NCBI GenBank assembly: GCA_038501785.1
Contig: JBAMJR010000025.1
Location: 6,630,001-6,694,000 of the forward strand
Source of the DNA: Myoxocephalus aenaeus
Lineage: Eukaryota; Chordata; Actinopteri; Perciformes; Cottidae
Direction: 5' to 3'
Length of the DNA: 64,000 bases
How positions within the stretch are numbered: the stretch's first letter is position 1; the number at the start of each line of letters is the position of its first letter. Both the position numbers and the translations under genes were made by a program. Shown here piece after piece: positions 32,755 through 45,668 of the stretch. The notes beneath the pieces are model-generated. The model was not told where the DNA came from. It was given only the letters and a program-made list of their open reading frames with translations, and made no database searches.

Positions 32755-32900
32755 GGGCGACTGTGGCTCAGGGGTAGAGTGGCTCGTCCTTTCGGTTCGT
32801 TCCCCTCGCGTACATCTGACCTTGAGCGCTTTGCTGACACGTACCAGACTCCTTATATATAAAATAATGCACTCATTGTAAAAGCAGTAGAAATAAAGGA
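32755..32900 (+). mobile_element. tRNA-derived SINE, diverged
   Basis: GGGCGACTGTGGCTCAGGGG, then TAGAGTGG is a pol III A-box region of a percomorph SINE head. A degenerate B box (CGGTTCGTTCCCC) lies 30 bases on, and the body has CTTGAGCGCTTTGCTGA. Probably transcribed once by pol III; dead now. Confidence 0.65.
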
Positions 32901-33458
32901 TGCATATACAAATACACAGAGGTAATGTAAAATGGGTATATACATTGTTCTCTAACTTGGGTAAATTGGGTCAGTGCACTGTCTTTATGTGCAGGGAGAG
33001 AAGCTCTTTTCTTTTACGGCCTAGTTTGTGATTTTGGTTCAAAGGGTGCTTTTTTTTTTAAAGATAAAAACCTTGACAAGTGCAACTTTTAAAGCATCAT
33101 GTATTTCTCTCCCTTCTTCTCTCTCTCCTCTTCCCTCTGAGCACAACTGGCTTCCGCTGGCTGTTCTCAAAACAAAAGCCCCCCTAACTCTTCCAAAGTT
33201 ACGCAGAAGAAATTGGAAAAAATACTTTTTGACATGTTGAGTAATGCATCAAATTGTATTCTCTTCCCCCAGCAGCCTGACTATTCTATTTCATCTGCAA
33301 GCCTTCTTCAGGCAAATGGATTGCTTCCATAATGCTCTCTTTATCAGGCTGCCTGAGTAAGTGCTGCTGCTCCCTGTAAGCAGGGGAGACCAACATGCAC
33401 ATTTACACTCTCTCAGTCCAACACTCCAGACAAATGTGGCTCATTCTCTAACACACAC
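32901..33458. other. No gene recognised
   Basis: Nothing named; pyrimidine-rich around 33100-33140. Confidence 0.35.
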
Positions 33459-33500
<42 letters not shown>

Positions 33501-33514
33501 ACACACACACACAC
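33459..33514. repeat. Compound (TA)n(CA)n microsatellite
   Basis: GTGTGTATATAT runs into perfect TA steps, then CACA steps. Confidence 0.95.
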
Positions 33515-33811
33515 ACGTGTTTTAGGACATGCACAACCCACCTACCTGCACCGTTTCAAATCACTCTGTTCCATTGACACACTGCTGGCTCAGAACGCTT
33601 AATATTAAACTGAGTGAGGCAGAGGTCTGCTTTGAAGTCAGACCCAACACACACACACACAGACTCTGCACGTGCTGTCATTCACACATGCATGTACAGT
33701 AAACACACAGTCACACACCATCTCTCCGCCAGACGCACTGTGAACATTGAAAAGGGCTTAAAGGCTTTGTGTGTCATGTTATCCTCCAGCTCTGTGATCT
33801 AGTTCTGATGG
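33515..33811. other. No gene
   Basis: Short CA runs only. Confidence 0.35.
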
Positions 33812-33852
33812 CTGAGCCTGTTCACCAAGGACATATGGGGCTAGTAAAGATG

Positions 33853-33911
<59 letters not shown>

Positions 33912-33982
33912 ATATTATTCAGGCACTTAGCTCTCTAGTGCAGCAGCCTGTTCACTAAGGACATATAAGACAAATACTCTAA

Positions 33983-34068
<86 letters not shown>

Positions 34069-34084
34069 TCTCTCTCTCTCTCTC
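33812..34084. repeat. Duplicated block, each copy ending in a long (TG)n tract
   Basis: GCCTGTTCACCAAGGACATAT (33817) and GCCTGTTCACTAAGGACATAT (33947) each lead into TG tracts, 33852-33910 and 33987-34068. The second tract ends in (TC)n to 34084. Confidence 0.9.
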
Positions 34085-34531
34085 GCAGTGCATCTCTGAA
34101 ACAAAGCCCCACTTGAAGCTAAGTAGTGCCTCTTACTGCAGCGGTGAAGGCTCAAAGCAAAAGAGTTTTCATTTGAATGTGTACTGAAAAAATATTTTGA
34201 TTTGAATAATTATTTACAAGAAGGGAAGTCTCAAATACAGTTACTATCATAACTGAAGTATATGTTAAGGCTTTTCTCATGTATCATTCTTCTTCATTCC
34301 AGTTGTGCACTCTCTTTATGGCTTTCCATCATGAACACGAGCCCCAAGCTCTTTTTCGGCTGCTGGCTGCAGGAACTAACAGCAGATTCATTCATTCATT
34401 TTGTTCTTTGCTTCCATCATGAAGACTTAGTTCACTTTATGTTGAAATGTTCCCACAAGTGGACGACTATTCCTCAATCGACTGTCTGCCACCCAGCTGC
34501 AAACCTCCAGCGCTTGTTTTATGGTGTGTAG
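34085..34531. other. No gene
   Basis: Nothing recognised. Confidence 0.35.
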
Positions 34532-34786
34532 GTGCGGCTGTAGCTCAGGGGGATTAGTGGTCGTCCCGCAACCACAAGGTAGCCGGTTCGATCCCCAGTC
34601 CCCCCATAGCTCACATGTCGAAGTGTCCCTGAGCAAGACACTGAACCCTAAACTGCTCCCCGGGCGCCTCACAGGGCTGCCCACTGCTCCCTATCCAGGG
34701 ATGGGTCAAATACAGAGAAGAATTTCCCCAAGGGGATTAATAAAGTGCATGTTTCTTCTTTCTTTCTTTCTTTCTTTTTGTTTGCA
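34532..34786 (+). mobile_element. Full-length tRNA-derived SINE
   Basis: The tRNA-like head has an A box in TAGCTCAGGGGGATTAGTGG (34541-34560) and B box GGTTCGATCCC (34585-34595). The body is CATGTCGAAGTGTCCCTGAG, then CAAGACACTGAACCC, as in fish V-type SINEs. The 3' tail is GGGGATTAATAAAGTGCATG with a (TTTC)n run. 17092-17275 is a truncated relative. It is not a functional tRNA gene: the head does not close into a cloverleaf acceptor stem. Confidence 0.85.
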
Positions 34787-35230
34787 GGTTAGCTTGTTGC
34801 AGGGCTAATGTGGCTAAAAACATCATAAATATAGTGGTGATGCCGAAGATGAAGATACAGTCAACTAAATATTTGACAATTGATACATTCACACGCCCAG
34901 ACATCCCAGCTACTCTTTCACTTTTTGTACATTTTGTTACTCTGTATATTCTCACACAGAAAATATTGAGAGTATCTATTTGAAAGAAGCACTCAGTGTC
35001 GGCAGACTGAGTAGCAATGATGAGTATTCTCAAAATATTAAGCCAGGGGGGTTTGAATCAAAGGCAGTTTTGAAATTGTCCATTTTATAAAAAATTATAC
35101 ATTTGACACACTACAGTCTAACTTTAATTGAATTTTCCAGGCAACATTTATGAATTTAGTAACAGTTTACATCTGGGAAGTAAACTTCCTAACCTGCTGA
35201 AAACAACGTAATATGTTGTCAAGATGAGAT

Positions 35231-35280
<50 letters not shown>

Positions 35281-36230
35281 ATGAAACAGAATACTTAGTT
35301 TATGTTTTTAACAGTATTAAAGAATGACATTTCCTGTGCTGAATGTTTTAACACCCCTGTTGATTTCTTCATTTGGTTCTCGGGTTCACAGTCTCTGCCA
35401 CTCGGTTTGCATCGTATTAAATTAATCGGATAAAGCTCTCCTGAACAAAATGATTAGAAATGGGACACAACCCCTTTATTTTATAGGCAGAGATCCAACA
35501 GTGAACTGGCTCACATCTTTGTAATAATTCTGCTTTTGAAAGTTTATGCAAATAGATAATTATTATTCAGAAGAAAAAAAGGATTCATCTCAAAAGGTTT
35601 CCTTCATGTTCTTTGATTAAAGAGCACGTTTCATACAAACACTGATGGACTCAAAACAGATGAGGATTTAGCGGGCAGGAAAGACATCTTCATAGTCCAG
35701 AAGGAGCTACAGCTTCACTTCCTCAGCTGAGTTTTTTAACGTGTTGTCTCCGTTTATCCAGACACAACAAACCCAGATTTCTAATCTGCTCTTGCCTCTG
35801 TTGACCATCCCAATGAGCCGGTTAGCAATACAGGGACAGCCAGTCAGGCATTAGCACTAGCCTCACCAATAGCAATGTATCACATGTGAAAACAGTCAGT
35901 AGTGATAAACAACGACCACCTTTACTCTTCTGGTTCACGCTCTCACTCTCGTCGTGTTGCACACAAACAGTCACCGCCGAGCTGCTCACGCTAAAGAGAC
36001 CCAACACAGAGCTTAAAGAGACAGAATATGGACTACATTCATCAGGTGGACAGACAAACTCCAAATGAGGGATAGATTTGTGTTCGATTGTCTCTGACGT
36101 TATGAACACGTGGGCAACGATGACCTCATGAGGTGGCTGCAGATTGTAGAGCCAGGCGCCGCACGCGCCGCTCACAACTGACTGCATGCTCCAGTGCATG
36201 ATGGGAAACGCCTGGCTGTTGCCAGATCAG
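34787..36230. other. No gene; (CA)n at 35233-35275
   Basis: Apart from the microsatellite nothing is recognised. 35740-36200 has no frame of known family. Confidence 0.35.
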
Positions 36231-36545
36231 AGAGCTGATTGGTTCTTAGATTTGACAAACACCAGGTTTTGTAGAAAATCCTTTTTTTTTGTGTAGTTGT
36301 AATACTTAATGCTCGATTGTTGACTATTATTGTTGACTATTAGCCAGCAACACATGTCAATTCCCGGTCGTTAATAGCATACAGTCTTTACAGGAATCAA
36401 CCAAACGGTTGAGGAAACATAACTACTTTGTAACATTTAGGAAAAGGTTGTCGTTTGGGTTGAAATAACGACGGCAGCAGCGTTACTGAAGAAGTCAGTG
36501 AACTCAATGTTGACTTCTCGTGTCATGGGAACGAACAGCGGTCCC
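36231..36545 (+). repeat. Interspersed repeat shared with 51840-52080
   Basis: AGCCAGCAACACATGTCAAT, CATACAGTCT, GTCGTTTGGGTTGAAATA and CGTTACTGAAG occur in the same order at 51849-52020. Unclassified and non-coding. Confidence 0.65.
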
Positions 36546-38784
36546 GGGTCAACACCTGTGTTGAATTGGGAGGATCTTTAAGCCGCCGTGCTCGCATCAA
36601 TCCATAAAGAACGCTTGATCTGGGAAGAACCTAAGCCCTTCAAGAAGATCCATATTGGAAATCTTATTTCTAGCTGCCAAAACCGATCCATACGAAGGCA
36701 AACCTGACAGGAAGCAGGACCTGAGTCATGGACTGCAGTGTCTCAAAGTCTTGTGCTTTGCACGCACAGTGAAACTGATCCAGGCAGCAATTACGTTTCC
36801 TTCCAAATATACACGATCAGGTAAACTTAGAGTATGCTTGCATCCGTTAATCTCTGCAGCTGTGTGTGTGTGTGTGTGTTGTGCATGTGTCAGAGACTAA
36901 TAATGTCTCCCCTGACACGTTGCTTTCTCTCTCTTCATTTGTGCAACAAACAACAAGCTAAATGCCAGACACATTCATCGCCTAATAAGCCGACACTAAA
37001 GCAGGGATTTTCTTGAGGGGGAAAATAATTGCCTGTTCAAGTTCTTTTTCATAAGTTCCACGTTTAATTTGGCAACTCATGAAGTGTGTCATGGAGGGGG
37101 AGAGAGGATCACAGCTTCTGCCTCCAGTCTACACTTCACCCAGAAAAGCCTTCTTCTGCGTTTCCTACGTTTTTTTATGCTGTGCTTTGTCTTTTCCTCC
37201 CCAAATCACATTCATTTCAAAACTCACCTTCAATCAGAGGTTTTTACCTCAGAGGCCTCTTCCCGCCCACACTTCTATTTCCTCCACTGACATCCCTTTC
37301 AACAGCAACACAAGTCTTTCTTCTTTGACTCTTAAGTGTGCCAGCACAGTGTTAGTGCCTCTTCTTTATGCTTAGTCGACAGCGTAACAAGTCTGCATGG
37401 TGAGGAGCTGGAGCCAATGAGCATCAGCGTGTCGTCTAAACTGTTGAGGATAAAGTATTATACAGCTGCGACGGGTGAAAAAAAAATAAAAGAGGAAGCT
37501 GCAAAGCACATCATCTTCACTTGATCATCCCTTCAAATCCCCCCTGGCGCGGTGGCAGCAGGCAGGCATGCAGGGGAATTTTGAGAGGTCAGGACAGGAA
37601 AAAAGGCATAGAAAAGAGAAGTGTGAAAGGGATGAGGCAGAGAGGAGAGGAACAGAAACCAAGGGAGAGGGGGAAAGAGGACGGGGATATATGAATGAGA
37701 CCAGAGCGGTGGTGGAGCGCTAGGATGATAACGTCAGGGGGAAACTGATGCAGAGAGTAACAATCCGGTTTATTTATGCTTTGTCAACTATGATAGACAT
37801 CCAGAGAGCAGCAATAGGAAATCACCGTGAAGCAGGAGCTGCATAAACACGACAGCAGGGGTTTGAATACGTTACCAGGAGGGAAAGCTGAACACGCACA
37901 TGAGGAATTGAAAAGCTTGGAGAAGCCTTTGAAAGCCGGCTGCGATACATGTGACCCCCACATTAGCACTGATGGCTTTACCGCGTAACGTATGCATTGG
38001 ATGTAATGATGCCACGGGGCTGAATGTGCATACAGAACAGCATTCTGGAGTGGAGCGAGAGAAAACCGATGCAGAGGGATTAAGAGGAGAATTTATCAAG
38101 TCAATTCTGGATTGTGGTTGGCCGGAGGGGTAGATTAACCTTAGGTAGCCACTCTGTGGATTGTTTATTTTACTCTAATTTATGTTCCAGTATACAACTT
38201 TTGGAAAACACAGCAACAGGGAGACTGAGTTGAAGATTCAGAAGCACAGACAGTCTCATTTGACTAGTACTTAAGGAAATGGCAATTGTTATCGTGACTT
38301 GTAACCATGGCGGTTATAGCAAGTTAGCTATTGCGTTGACTAGCTAGCTAATGCTACAATACTTAAATGTTGCACTGATTACAGAAAATAAGTCAAAATA
38401 AGTTGTCATTCATTGGGCGATAGTAATGTGGTTTCCTACTCTCTGACATGTGGATGAATCATTCAAGTGTTCATTTTTACTTTCGTTACTACACTAGTGA
38501 AGCTCAACGAGAATTACACTGGACCTTCTTTTCTGAAAAGAAAGGCGATAATGCCGCCCCACAATTCCTTGCAGCGGCAACATTTAAAGTGACGCACCAT
38601 TCTCTAAGGCAAGTTCCCCAGTTAAGAGGTCAGTCAAGAAAATTGAGCCGAATCGATGGTTCCATTATAATAAAAATGATTTACTGTATATAAAAGTATA
38701 GCAAACACAATTACAGATTGAATAACGAAGTACGACAAACGAAGTACGGCAAATGAAGTACGACAAAGAAGAAGGGCCATGAAT
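36546..38784. other. No gene; short (TG)n at 36860-36880
   Basis: No coding sequence recognised. 37540-37720 is purine-rich. 38720-38770 has three copies of CGAAGTACGRCAAA. Confidence 0.35.
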
Positions 38785-39020
38785 ACTAGGGGTGGGGGAA
38801 AATAAATAAATAAATCGATTCAGCATAGTATCGCGATACTTTGCGTGGCGATATTGTATTGATACACAGAAGCCAAGTATCGATCTTTTATTACATAAAT
38901 TATAAACTTTTTGGTCGACAATCAATTGCTTTTTCAGTCCACTAGATGGTGCGGTGTTATTTTCTGGTGAGGTCAGCAGAGGTCCCGGATCAGCAGGATT
39001 GGTAGGAAGGAAACAAAAAT
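38785..39020 (+). repeat. Diverged fish repeat end
   Basis: TAGGGGTGGGGGAAAATAAA, TCGCGATACTTTGCGTGGCG and CCAAGTATCGATC are text I recognise from a widespread teleost DNA-element end. The other end was not found. Confidence 0.45.
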
Positions 39021-39904
39021 GGAGACACCGGAGAAAAAAAATTGAAATGTGCCATACGTCTTGACTTAATAATATCCGGAGTTCAAAAAGAGTTAAACTA
39101 ATAATTATTTAGTAAAAGAAAGATGACAGAACAGCTTATACAATCCCGACCAGGGCACCTCGATCCCCAACGAACTCCAGACTCGCAGGTCTATCTAGTC
39201 AAGATGGGAATTCAAAGAGACCGACCTCTCGTGCGTGTTGTTAGTTCCAGCCACATTCACTGAGCTTAAGGCCACTCATTGGTTAGTTCTACACGCCCCT
39301 ACACACCTCAGTTTCCTCAGTGTCCGTTGGCCAAACTGTTTTTAGGAGCGGCGCTATTCTTCTTCTCTTTCTTCAAGAGGGTAGACTTCCGGTGTCTCAA
39401 CGTCCTACACCGCCACCTCAGGCGAACAAGAGAACTACAATTCCTTAAAGCGGCAGCTCATGCAACATCATGCAATAGTGTCTAACATTCATTCACATTA
39501 ATCCTTATATAGTAAAATAGTGACCTTCATATGCATACAATTACAAATCCTTCATAATACCCCTTATTAATTATCATATTCCATGCATTGTAATGTACAC
39601 ATAAACAATTTGTTTTTACATCGTACAAGTCCAAATGTGACAAACTAAGCTTAAAAAAACACTACAGTGTCCAGTTTCATTCTGCATCCCCCTCTTTATT
39701 GCACCTCACATTCCTGAGTGTGTTCTCTACTTTCCACCTCACTTGCAGTCATACCTTCAAATAATGATATCTGCTAAACTCTCCCATTACATTTAGTGTT
39801 ATTCATTAATATACATAATACATTCAGTGTTACTTCTTTAGCTTGACCTTTAACCTGTAAACCATTGTGATATAATAGCTACCACCAGGAGCGCCATTTA
39901 AACC
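39021..39904. other. No gene recognised
   Basis: Nothing named on either strand. Confidence 0.35.
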
Positions 39905-40210
39905 TAGTTTTCTCACACTGACCAGGGCAGACGGCAGCGTATCATCCGCTCTGCTGAGAGGGTGATTGTCTGAAATCTGCCGTCCCTCCAGGAGCCTGAG
40001 GCAGACAACTAAGATTGTAGTCGACCGCTCTCACCCTGATCACAAACTGTAGAGTCCCTTCCCTCTGGCAGGAGGCTGCGGTCCATCAGGACCAAGACCT
40101 CAGGCCACAAGAACAGTTTATTTCCAGCTGCAGTCGGGTTCATCAACAAAGACCAGGACCCACTGACTCTTACATCCCCAGGACTATAAAGACCAGGACC
40201 CCAGTAGCAC
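39905..40210 (+). pseudogene. CR1/Rex1-like LINE ORF2 C-terminal remnant
   Basis: Three frames give the usual order: RIIRSAERVIV, then VDRSHPDHKL, then PSGRRLRSIRTKTSRHKNS and FINKDQDP. This is the region after the RT domain in CR1/Rex1-like LINEs (PSGRR.R....K..R..NSF.P). Several frameshifts and stops, so an old copy. Plus orientation, unlike the Rex1-like copies at 47330 and 57268. Confidence 0.7.
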
Positions 40211-40841
40211 ACAAGACAATCTGGCAGGGAACAAGTGCAATGGAGGGCTTAAATAGTGAGGGACTGATGAGGGGATGAGCTGCAGGTGAGATGGATGTGG
40301 AGAACCAGGTGAGGGCAATGAGAGCTGATGCTGTGGGAGGATCTGAAATGACAGGAGAGTTAGAAAACAGGCATGTGTGGTGAAAACAATCTGTGATGTG
40401 GTGGAATGTGTGACACTGAACAATCTAAACCCTGCGTGGGCCCACGCACACTGATGCTGATCCTCGGCAGAGCAAAGACTCAGAAAGTCTCACTCACAGT
40501 TGGTCATCAGTCTTTGGACCACAGTTGGTGGTCCAAAAGATGAAGCCAGTGGACAGCTGAGGTGACGTCCTCGTCAGAAACACACCAGCAGTTCTTTCCG
40601 GTCAGCAATGGGGTCCTCTGATCCAGCGACTCAGCAAACGTCAGCTTTACACAGTTACACACGCTCAAAACTCTCGGCAAAATCAACTGATATGAAGCAA
40701 TGCATGTGCCGTAATGTCCACAGCTACATTTTTCTCTGTTTAACTTTCAACATTCAACATTCACCAAGCTAGCTTACGTTCTCTCTCTTCCCGCCCTCTC
40801 CTTTACCTACGACTAATTACTGCAGGTGAGACTGAATGACA
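40211..40841. other. No gene recognised
   Basis: 40215-40340 (GGCTTAAATAGTGAGGGACT, CTGCAGGTGAGATGG) resembles LTR- or repeat-type text; not assigned. Confidence 0.3.
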
Positions 40842-41634
40842 CCAGGGGGGTATTTTTCGTACGTGTTTCAGTTTAGTCGATCAAATGTCCTATTATCCAG
40901 CTTAAATTAGCGAGATGATTGACATCAGGCTTTCCCGGTTCTTCAAAGGTTGACCCGCCCTCAAACGGTCTCGTTCAATCGAACCAGACGTCATTCATCT
41001 AGATAAATGCGCGTGCACGCTCCTCTTCAGAAGGGGGAGGAGTCGAACACAGATTCGATGATCATCAAACGCTACAATTTTAAATAAACTCTGAGAAAGA
41101 GCGTCTCTTCTCTCCGTGGAGGAGCAGGAGATGATCACGACTACATATGATGAATTTAAGTCCATAATCATGGCAAAGTCTAATGGTGCATTCACATCCA
41201 AAGTGAGCGAATATTCGCAATACTTCCTGTTTGTGAATGCAGCATAACGCCGCCTCCGCTGGTCGGGCTAGAGTCACATAAGCATCGCAAAATATCAAGT
41301 TAAATGCGTCAGTGTTGGGAAAATGTATCGGCTAATTTTAAGTGCCTCATCACCCAAATCAATCAGATTATATTTATTTAAATGTGCTTGCTGGCAGTAT
41401 ACATATATACTTATGAGGATATATGTACTGTATGCACGTATGTATCATATATGTATATGTATATCCAGTGAATTTCACTAAACCTGCTGTGGAGCAGGTT
41501 AAGGGATTTCAATGTGTTGCTATGGTGATTTATCTAAACTTGCTTCGAAGAACCGAAAAGCCTGACCTACGTCATCTTATCCTGAAAATTATCCGGCTAA
41601 CTCAGTAAACCAGGTACGAAAAATACCCCCCTGG
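40842..41634. mobile_element. Non-autonomous DNA element, 793 bp
   Basis: Inverted ends CCAGGGGGGTATTTTTCGTA (40842-40861) and TACGAAAAATACCCCCCTGG (41615-41634) are exact inverses. No clear target duplication is visible (left ATGACA, right AGTAACC). Inside, 41183-41250 carries GTGCATTCACATCC, then AATATTCGCAATA, resembling Harbinger-MITE text. No transposase. Confidence 0.75.
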
Positions 41635-41859
41635 AGTAACCAATCAAACATAATAGCTCAACCTAAAGGCACAATCCATGTTTTTTCATTTTTACTTAAA
41701 CTTAATTTAACCCACTGTTTACTTTCATTATTGTTTCGAGACATTTATTTACATAACTTTAACTATTTACCTCCTACCTCTCAGTTCACCACTTTTTCTT
41801 TATTAAACTTAATTACTTTCAGTTTAATTACCTTACTGAGTTATTTCATCCAACTTATT
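41635..41859. other. No gene; AT-rich
   Basis: Nothing recognised. Confidence 0.35.
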
Positions 41860-42066
41860 AGGAACTAACTTGTTTTAATACCTAGGTTTTTGCAATAGTG
41901 CTACACCAATATGGTCACTTCCTGTTCATTGGTTGCTGATGGTGAAATGGCCGGGCTCAAGGCTTCATAACGGCAGTCCACTAAGCAATGGGTGACGTCA
42001 TGATGATTATGTTCACTTGTTATATCCAGTCAATGGTATATAGTCTTTTAGTTGTCAAGTCCTCTA
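41860..42066 (+). repeat. Teleost interspersed repeat (same family as 7860-8175)
   Basis: AAGGCTTCATAACGGCAGTC, CAATGGGTGACGTCA and CACTTGTTATATCCAGTCAA follow the order of a common fish repeat end. Diverged copy. Confidence 0.5.
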
Positions 42067-44930
42067 AATGCTCCTTGTGCCATCTTGCCTGTCTTTCTGG
42101 AGTCCAACCAGTTTGTTTTTCTCCTTGGTACTTTGTATTGCAGTTGTCTGCTCCTTCAGTTTTGTTTAGGCTCCATCTTTAAAGCTCACCTTTTGTTTGA
42201 TTCAACCTGTCATCTGGTGTTCTGCATTTGAGTCCACCCTTTTGAATTGAAACCGTGACAGCTATGTGCAGCGCACCAAGAGAAGATATTGTTCCATTTT
42301 CTGACATGACAATGGAGCAGAGTAGGGGTGACCCTGAATAGTCAACTATTCGACAATTCAATTTGAGGAGCCTGATTCTACTGCCAACCTCAAAGTTCAA
42401 CTGTCAGTGACGGAAAATGTGTTTTGAATGAAAGGATCATCCCATTCTGCTCAAATGTCTTCTTTTTTAACATCACTTATAGCCTACAGACTACTTTGGT
42501 CTAAATATCAACATATTAATAATACCGTTAATAACACATATTTGAAAATAGCTCTTTCAATCTATCTCCCCAGTGTTTGTAAATAAATCACGCTGTAGAT
42601 AAATTCCACGATCAAAATGTTGGTGAAACCATAGGAGCAGCATTTTGGTGATAGCCTAAGAAAGACAAAATGACAAAAGCATGGCTTTTACATAAGGGGT
42701 TGTAGCATCAGCATCAAAACGTATTTAGGGAGTGGGGGCCCTTAAACATGACTTCAATGTATATTTACATACATATGCTCATCATCCCTTTGTGTGTATT
42801 TGGTGAGAAATGACTGGCGGAGCGCTGCAGGTTAAAACCTTTTTAGCAAAAATTGCATACCCATACTAAAACAAGTTTATCTCTGCAACCACAACGGCTA
42901 TTTGAATAATTGTGGGATATAATAAAGGCAACACGTGTGAGGTTTGTGTAGATATCAGTACATATGTTACTGGTTAAGAGTAAATGAAGATGGCACACAG
43001 CCCAAGTGAAAAAAAAACACTTTCAGGATGATTATCTTTTTGGAACGATGCAGCTGCAGGTTTTCCCAAATCATAGCACAATATGTGAACAGTCTCTCTG
43101 CAAAAAAAATTTAGAGGTTTTAGTACAGACAGTTTAGGCGAATCTCCAAATTGTGCGTTTTAGATTTGTGTGTGCCATTTCAATGTTCTGATGTACCACG
43201 CTATATATTTCACTTGTAGATGACTAACGGTGTTCAATACAAATACAGCAGTAACATACACTAAATAAACCAAAAAAACTAAAAAAGTATGCTTGTTACG
43301 TCACTGACATACATGTTATATAAGTTTAAAAGTGAATTTGGTTCTACATGGGACCAAGGGTTGGTATTTGACAGGTTGGGAGTGAGAACAGGTTGGATGA
43401 CACACCTCTCCAGGGCGTATGAGTGAGTAGAGTGGGGGGCCGCAGTGAGAGAAAGTTTGATGTAAAAAGAGGGTGCTTAGGATTTTTTAGGACCTTAATT
43501 GCCTCCAAGAGCTGTGTGTCACATCTGATGATTTTATTAATTTTGATGTTCATCGCAATTAAACATGAATAAATGAATAAATTCAAGGAGAATTAATTGT
43601 CATTATGCAACAGAAGGTTGCACAATAAGCCCATTTGTAACACAAGAAAGACATTAACAACCAGATCAGTCGTGCATCAGGAGGAATGCAGCAACAAAAA
43701 CAATTAACTTGGCAATATGGCCGACGTCTTCATATTACAAATATGGACATCAGAGAACCATTGTCCTCGACTTGACTTGACTATGTTTGAGCACCAAGCA
43801 TCATTGATGTGAACAGTATGATCATGGTGATCATTAGGCGGACATGATACTCCAAATGAATTATAATATTGAGAATATTGGTGTTCCATTGCTTTCATTT
43901 TCATTCAAATTGTAGTAATGTAAGATTATGCCAAACTAGTTTTGGGGTGTTTTATTGAGCAGTTTATTTATTTGGTATGACGTTGCTACGGTTACACCAC
44001 ATTGACACATTGTTACCAACATCCCTAGGTATTATCTCAAAATGTAATGTGATCCATACGTCCGTCTATATTTATGACGCTTAGCATTCTGGCATTGTTT
44101 AAATTTAGTTTACATTATGGAGGAACATTGTTGTGCACCACAATATAATGGATTAAAGTCTCAAAATTGGTGTTGCACAACAACTTGAGGATGACTAAAG
44201 TTGTCTTATTTACTGAAACCTGCAGATTGTTTTTAGTTCCTGCCACAAACTAGTGTGAGTAGTTTCTACAGTGTATTGTACATCCCTGTGGGCGGTTTGA
44301 CATGTCCTTTGAACTAACTAACTAACTAAGTGATGTTAAAAATGATTTTAAAAATGAATTTAGTTAAAAAAAACTCTGCTCGACTATTGGTTAGAAACTT
44401 CACAGGATACCTTGAAGGTGTTTACTATATTTGTGTCTACTTTGTACAGACTAAACCATAAAGTTAGCGGAACTACACCAATTTTACCCATTCAAAGTCT
44501 GTTACCTGGGTTTTAAGAGTGCTACTGCATTTGAAATGAGTTGGAAGAAATACAAAATGAAAAACATGTAGCTGTGGAGTTAGAAAGACGTGATAAAACC
44601 AGGCCTGTGTCGCCCGCTCCTCATCTCTGCTGGAGGCTCCAGGCCATTATTTGCTACAGGCATAACACATCTCAGTAAAGATGTGCGGATCGGTTCTGTC
44701 ATCAAATCCATGTGTACTCATAAATGATACACCCACCGAGAGACCCCAGACCACCTTGACATTTCACTCCCCATCTACCAGTGTCTTCCAGCTATGCTGT
44801 GGTTTCTTTAATGATTGGCTTTCATGATCAGATCGGCTGCTTTCAGTATTTGGAAACATTTCCGTACACGCAATAATTTCACTGCAGCAAATGTCATTCA
44901 AGCAGCAAAACTTGTAACCTTGTAACAACT
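42067..44930. other. No gene recognised in 2.9 kb
   Basis: AT-rich single-copy-looking sequence. No domain, convincing exon or repeat seen. A small (AACT)n at 44313. Confidence 0.35.
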
Positions 44931-45375
44931 CTGTGACCATTCTTGACTGGCCCAGCCAGAGCCCTGACCTAAACCCAATTGAGCATCTCTGGAGAGACCT
45001 GAAAATTGCTGTCCACCAACGTTCACCATCCAACCTGACGGAACTGGAGAGGATCTGCAAGGAAGAATGGCAGAGGATCCCCAAATCCAGGTGTGAAAGA
45101 CTTGTTGCATCATTCCCAAGAAGACTCATGGCTGTACTAGCTCAAAAGGGTGCTTCTACTAAAGACTGAGCAAAGGGTCTGAATACTTATGATCATGTGA
45201 TATTTCAGTTTTTCTTTTTTAATACATTTGCAAACATTTCTACATTTTCTGTCAAGATGGGGTGCTGATTCTACATTAATGAGAAATAAAATGAACTTTT
45301 TGATTTTAGCAAATGGCTGCAATGAAACAAAGAGTGAAAAATGTAAAGGGGTCTGAATACTTTCCGTACCCACTG
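44931..45375 (+). mobile_element. 5'-truncated Tc1-like transposon
   Basis: A transposase C-terminus (next entry) is followed by a 3' region ending GGGGTCTGAATACTTTCCGT, then ACCCACTG|TA (45376), the inverted end of a fish Tc1 family (inward GGGTCTGAATACTT also recurs at 45169). The left end is absent. Confidence 0.8.
44933..45169 (+). pseudogene. Tc1-like transposase C-terminal fragment
   Basis: Open frame of 78 residues: ILDWPSQSPDLNPIEHLWRD, then LKIAVHQRSPSNLTELERI, ending QKGASTKD before TGA. It holds the last catalytic block of Tc1 transposases (PDLNPIE with the Glu) and the normal C-terminus. The first two catalytic Asp residues lie upstream and are missing, so the fragment is inactive. 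A different Tc1 family from the DD37E copy at 25094, judged by ends and text. Confidence 0.85.
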
Positions 45376-45430
45376 TATGTAGTATGTACTCTGTATGTAT
45401 GTGTGTACTATGTACTCTGTATGTATGTAC
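45376..45430. repeat. Short degenerate tandem repeat
   Basis: GTACTATGTACTCTGTATGT-type units, about two and a half copies of 26 bases, at the Tc1 end. Confidence 0.7.
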
Positions 45431-45530
45431 GTACTATGTACTCTTTACCAGCGCATGGTCGTGTGTTGGGTCGCGCAGAGTAAAACTGAACAGCTGATCG
45501 GAGCTGAGCTGACGTCTCTCTGACTGAAAC

Positions 45531-45668
45531 CCAGTGTCTTTTTGCAGTGTAGGTGGGTAGGTCCATAGTGATTTCCTGAGTGTGCATTGGTTAGTTTCAC
45601 ACAAAATTTCGACGGACATACAAATCGACAAATCACGGTGAAAGGCGGAGCTCAACACAAACTCCACA
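45531..45668 (+). repeat. Repeat shared in inverse orientation with 49295-49430
   Basis: Common text: GTGTCTTTTTGCA, GTAGGTGGGTAGGTCC, GATTTCCTGAGTGT, and CAAATCACGGTGAAAGGCGG. Non-coding, unclassified. Confidence 0.75.

Noticed and set aside
32755..32805. tRNA gene
   Set aside because: Degenerate B box and SINE context.
34532..34595. tRNA gene
   Set aside because: A and B boxes are present but the acceptor stem does not close and the SINE body follows directly.
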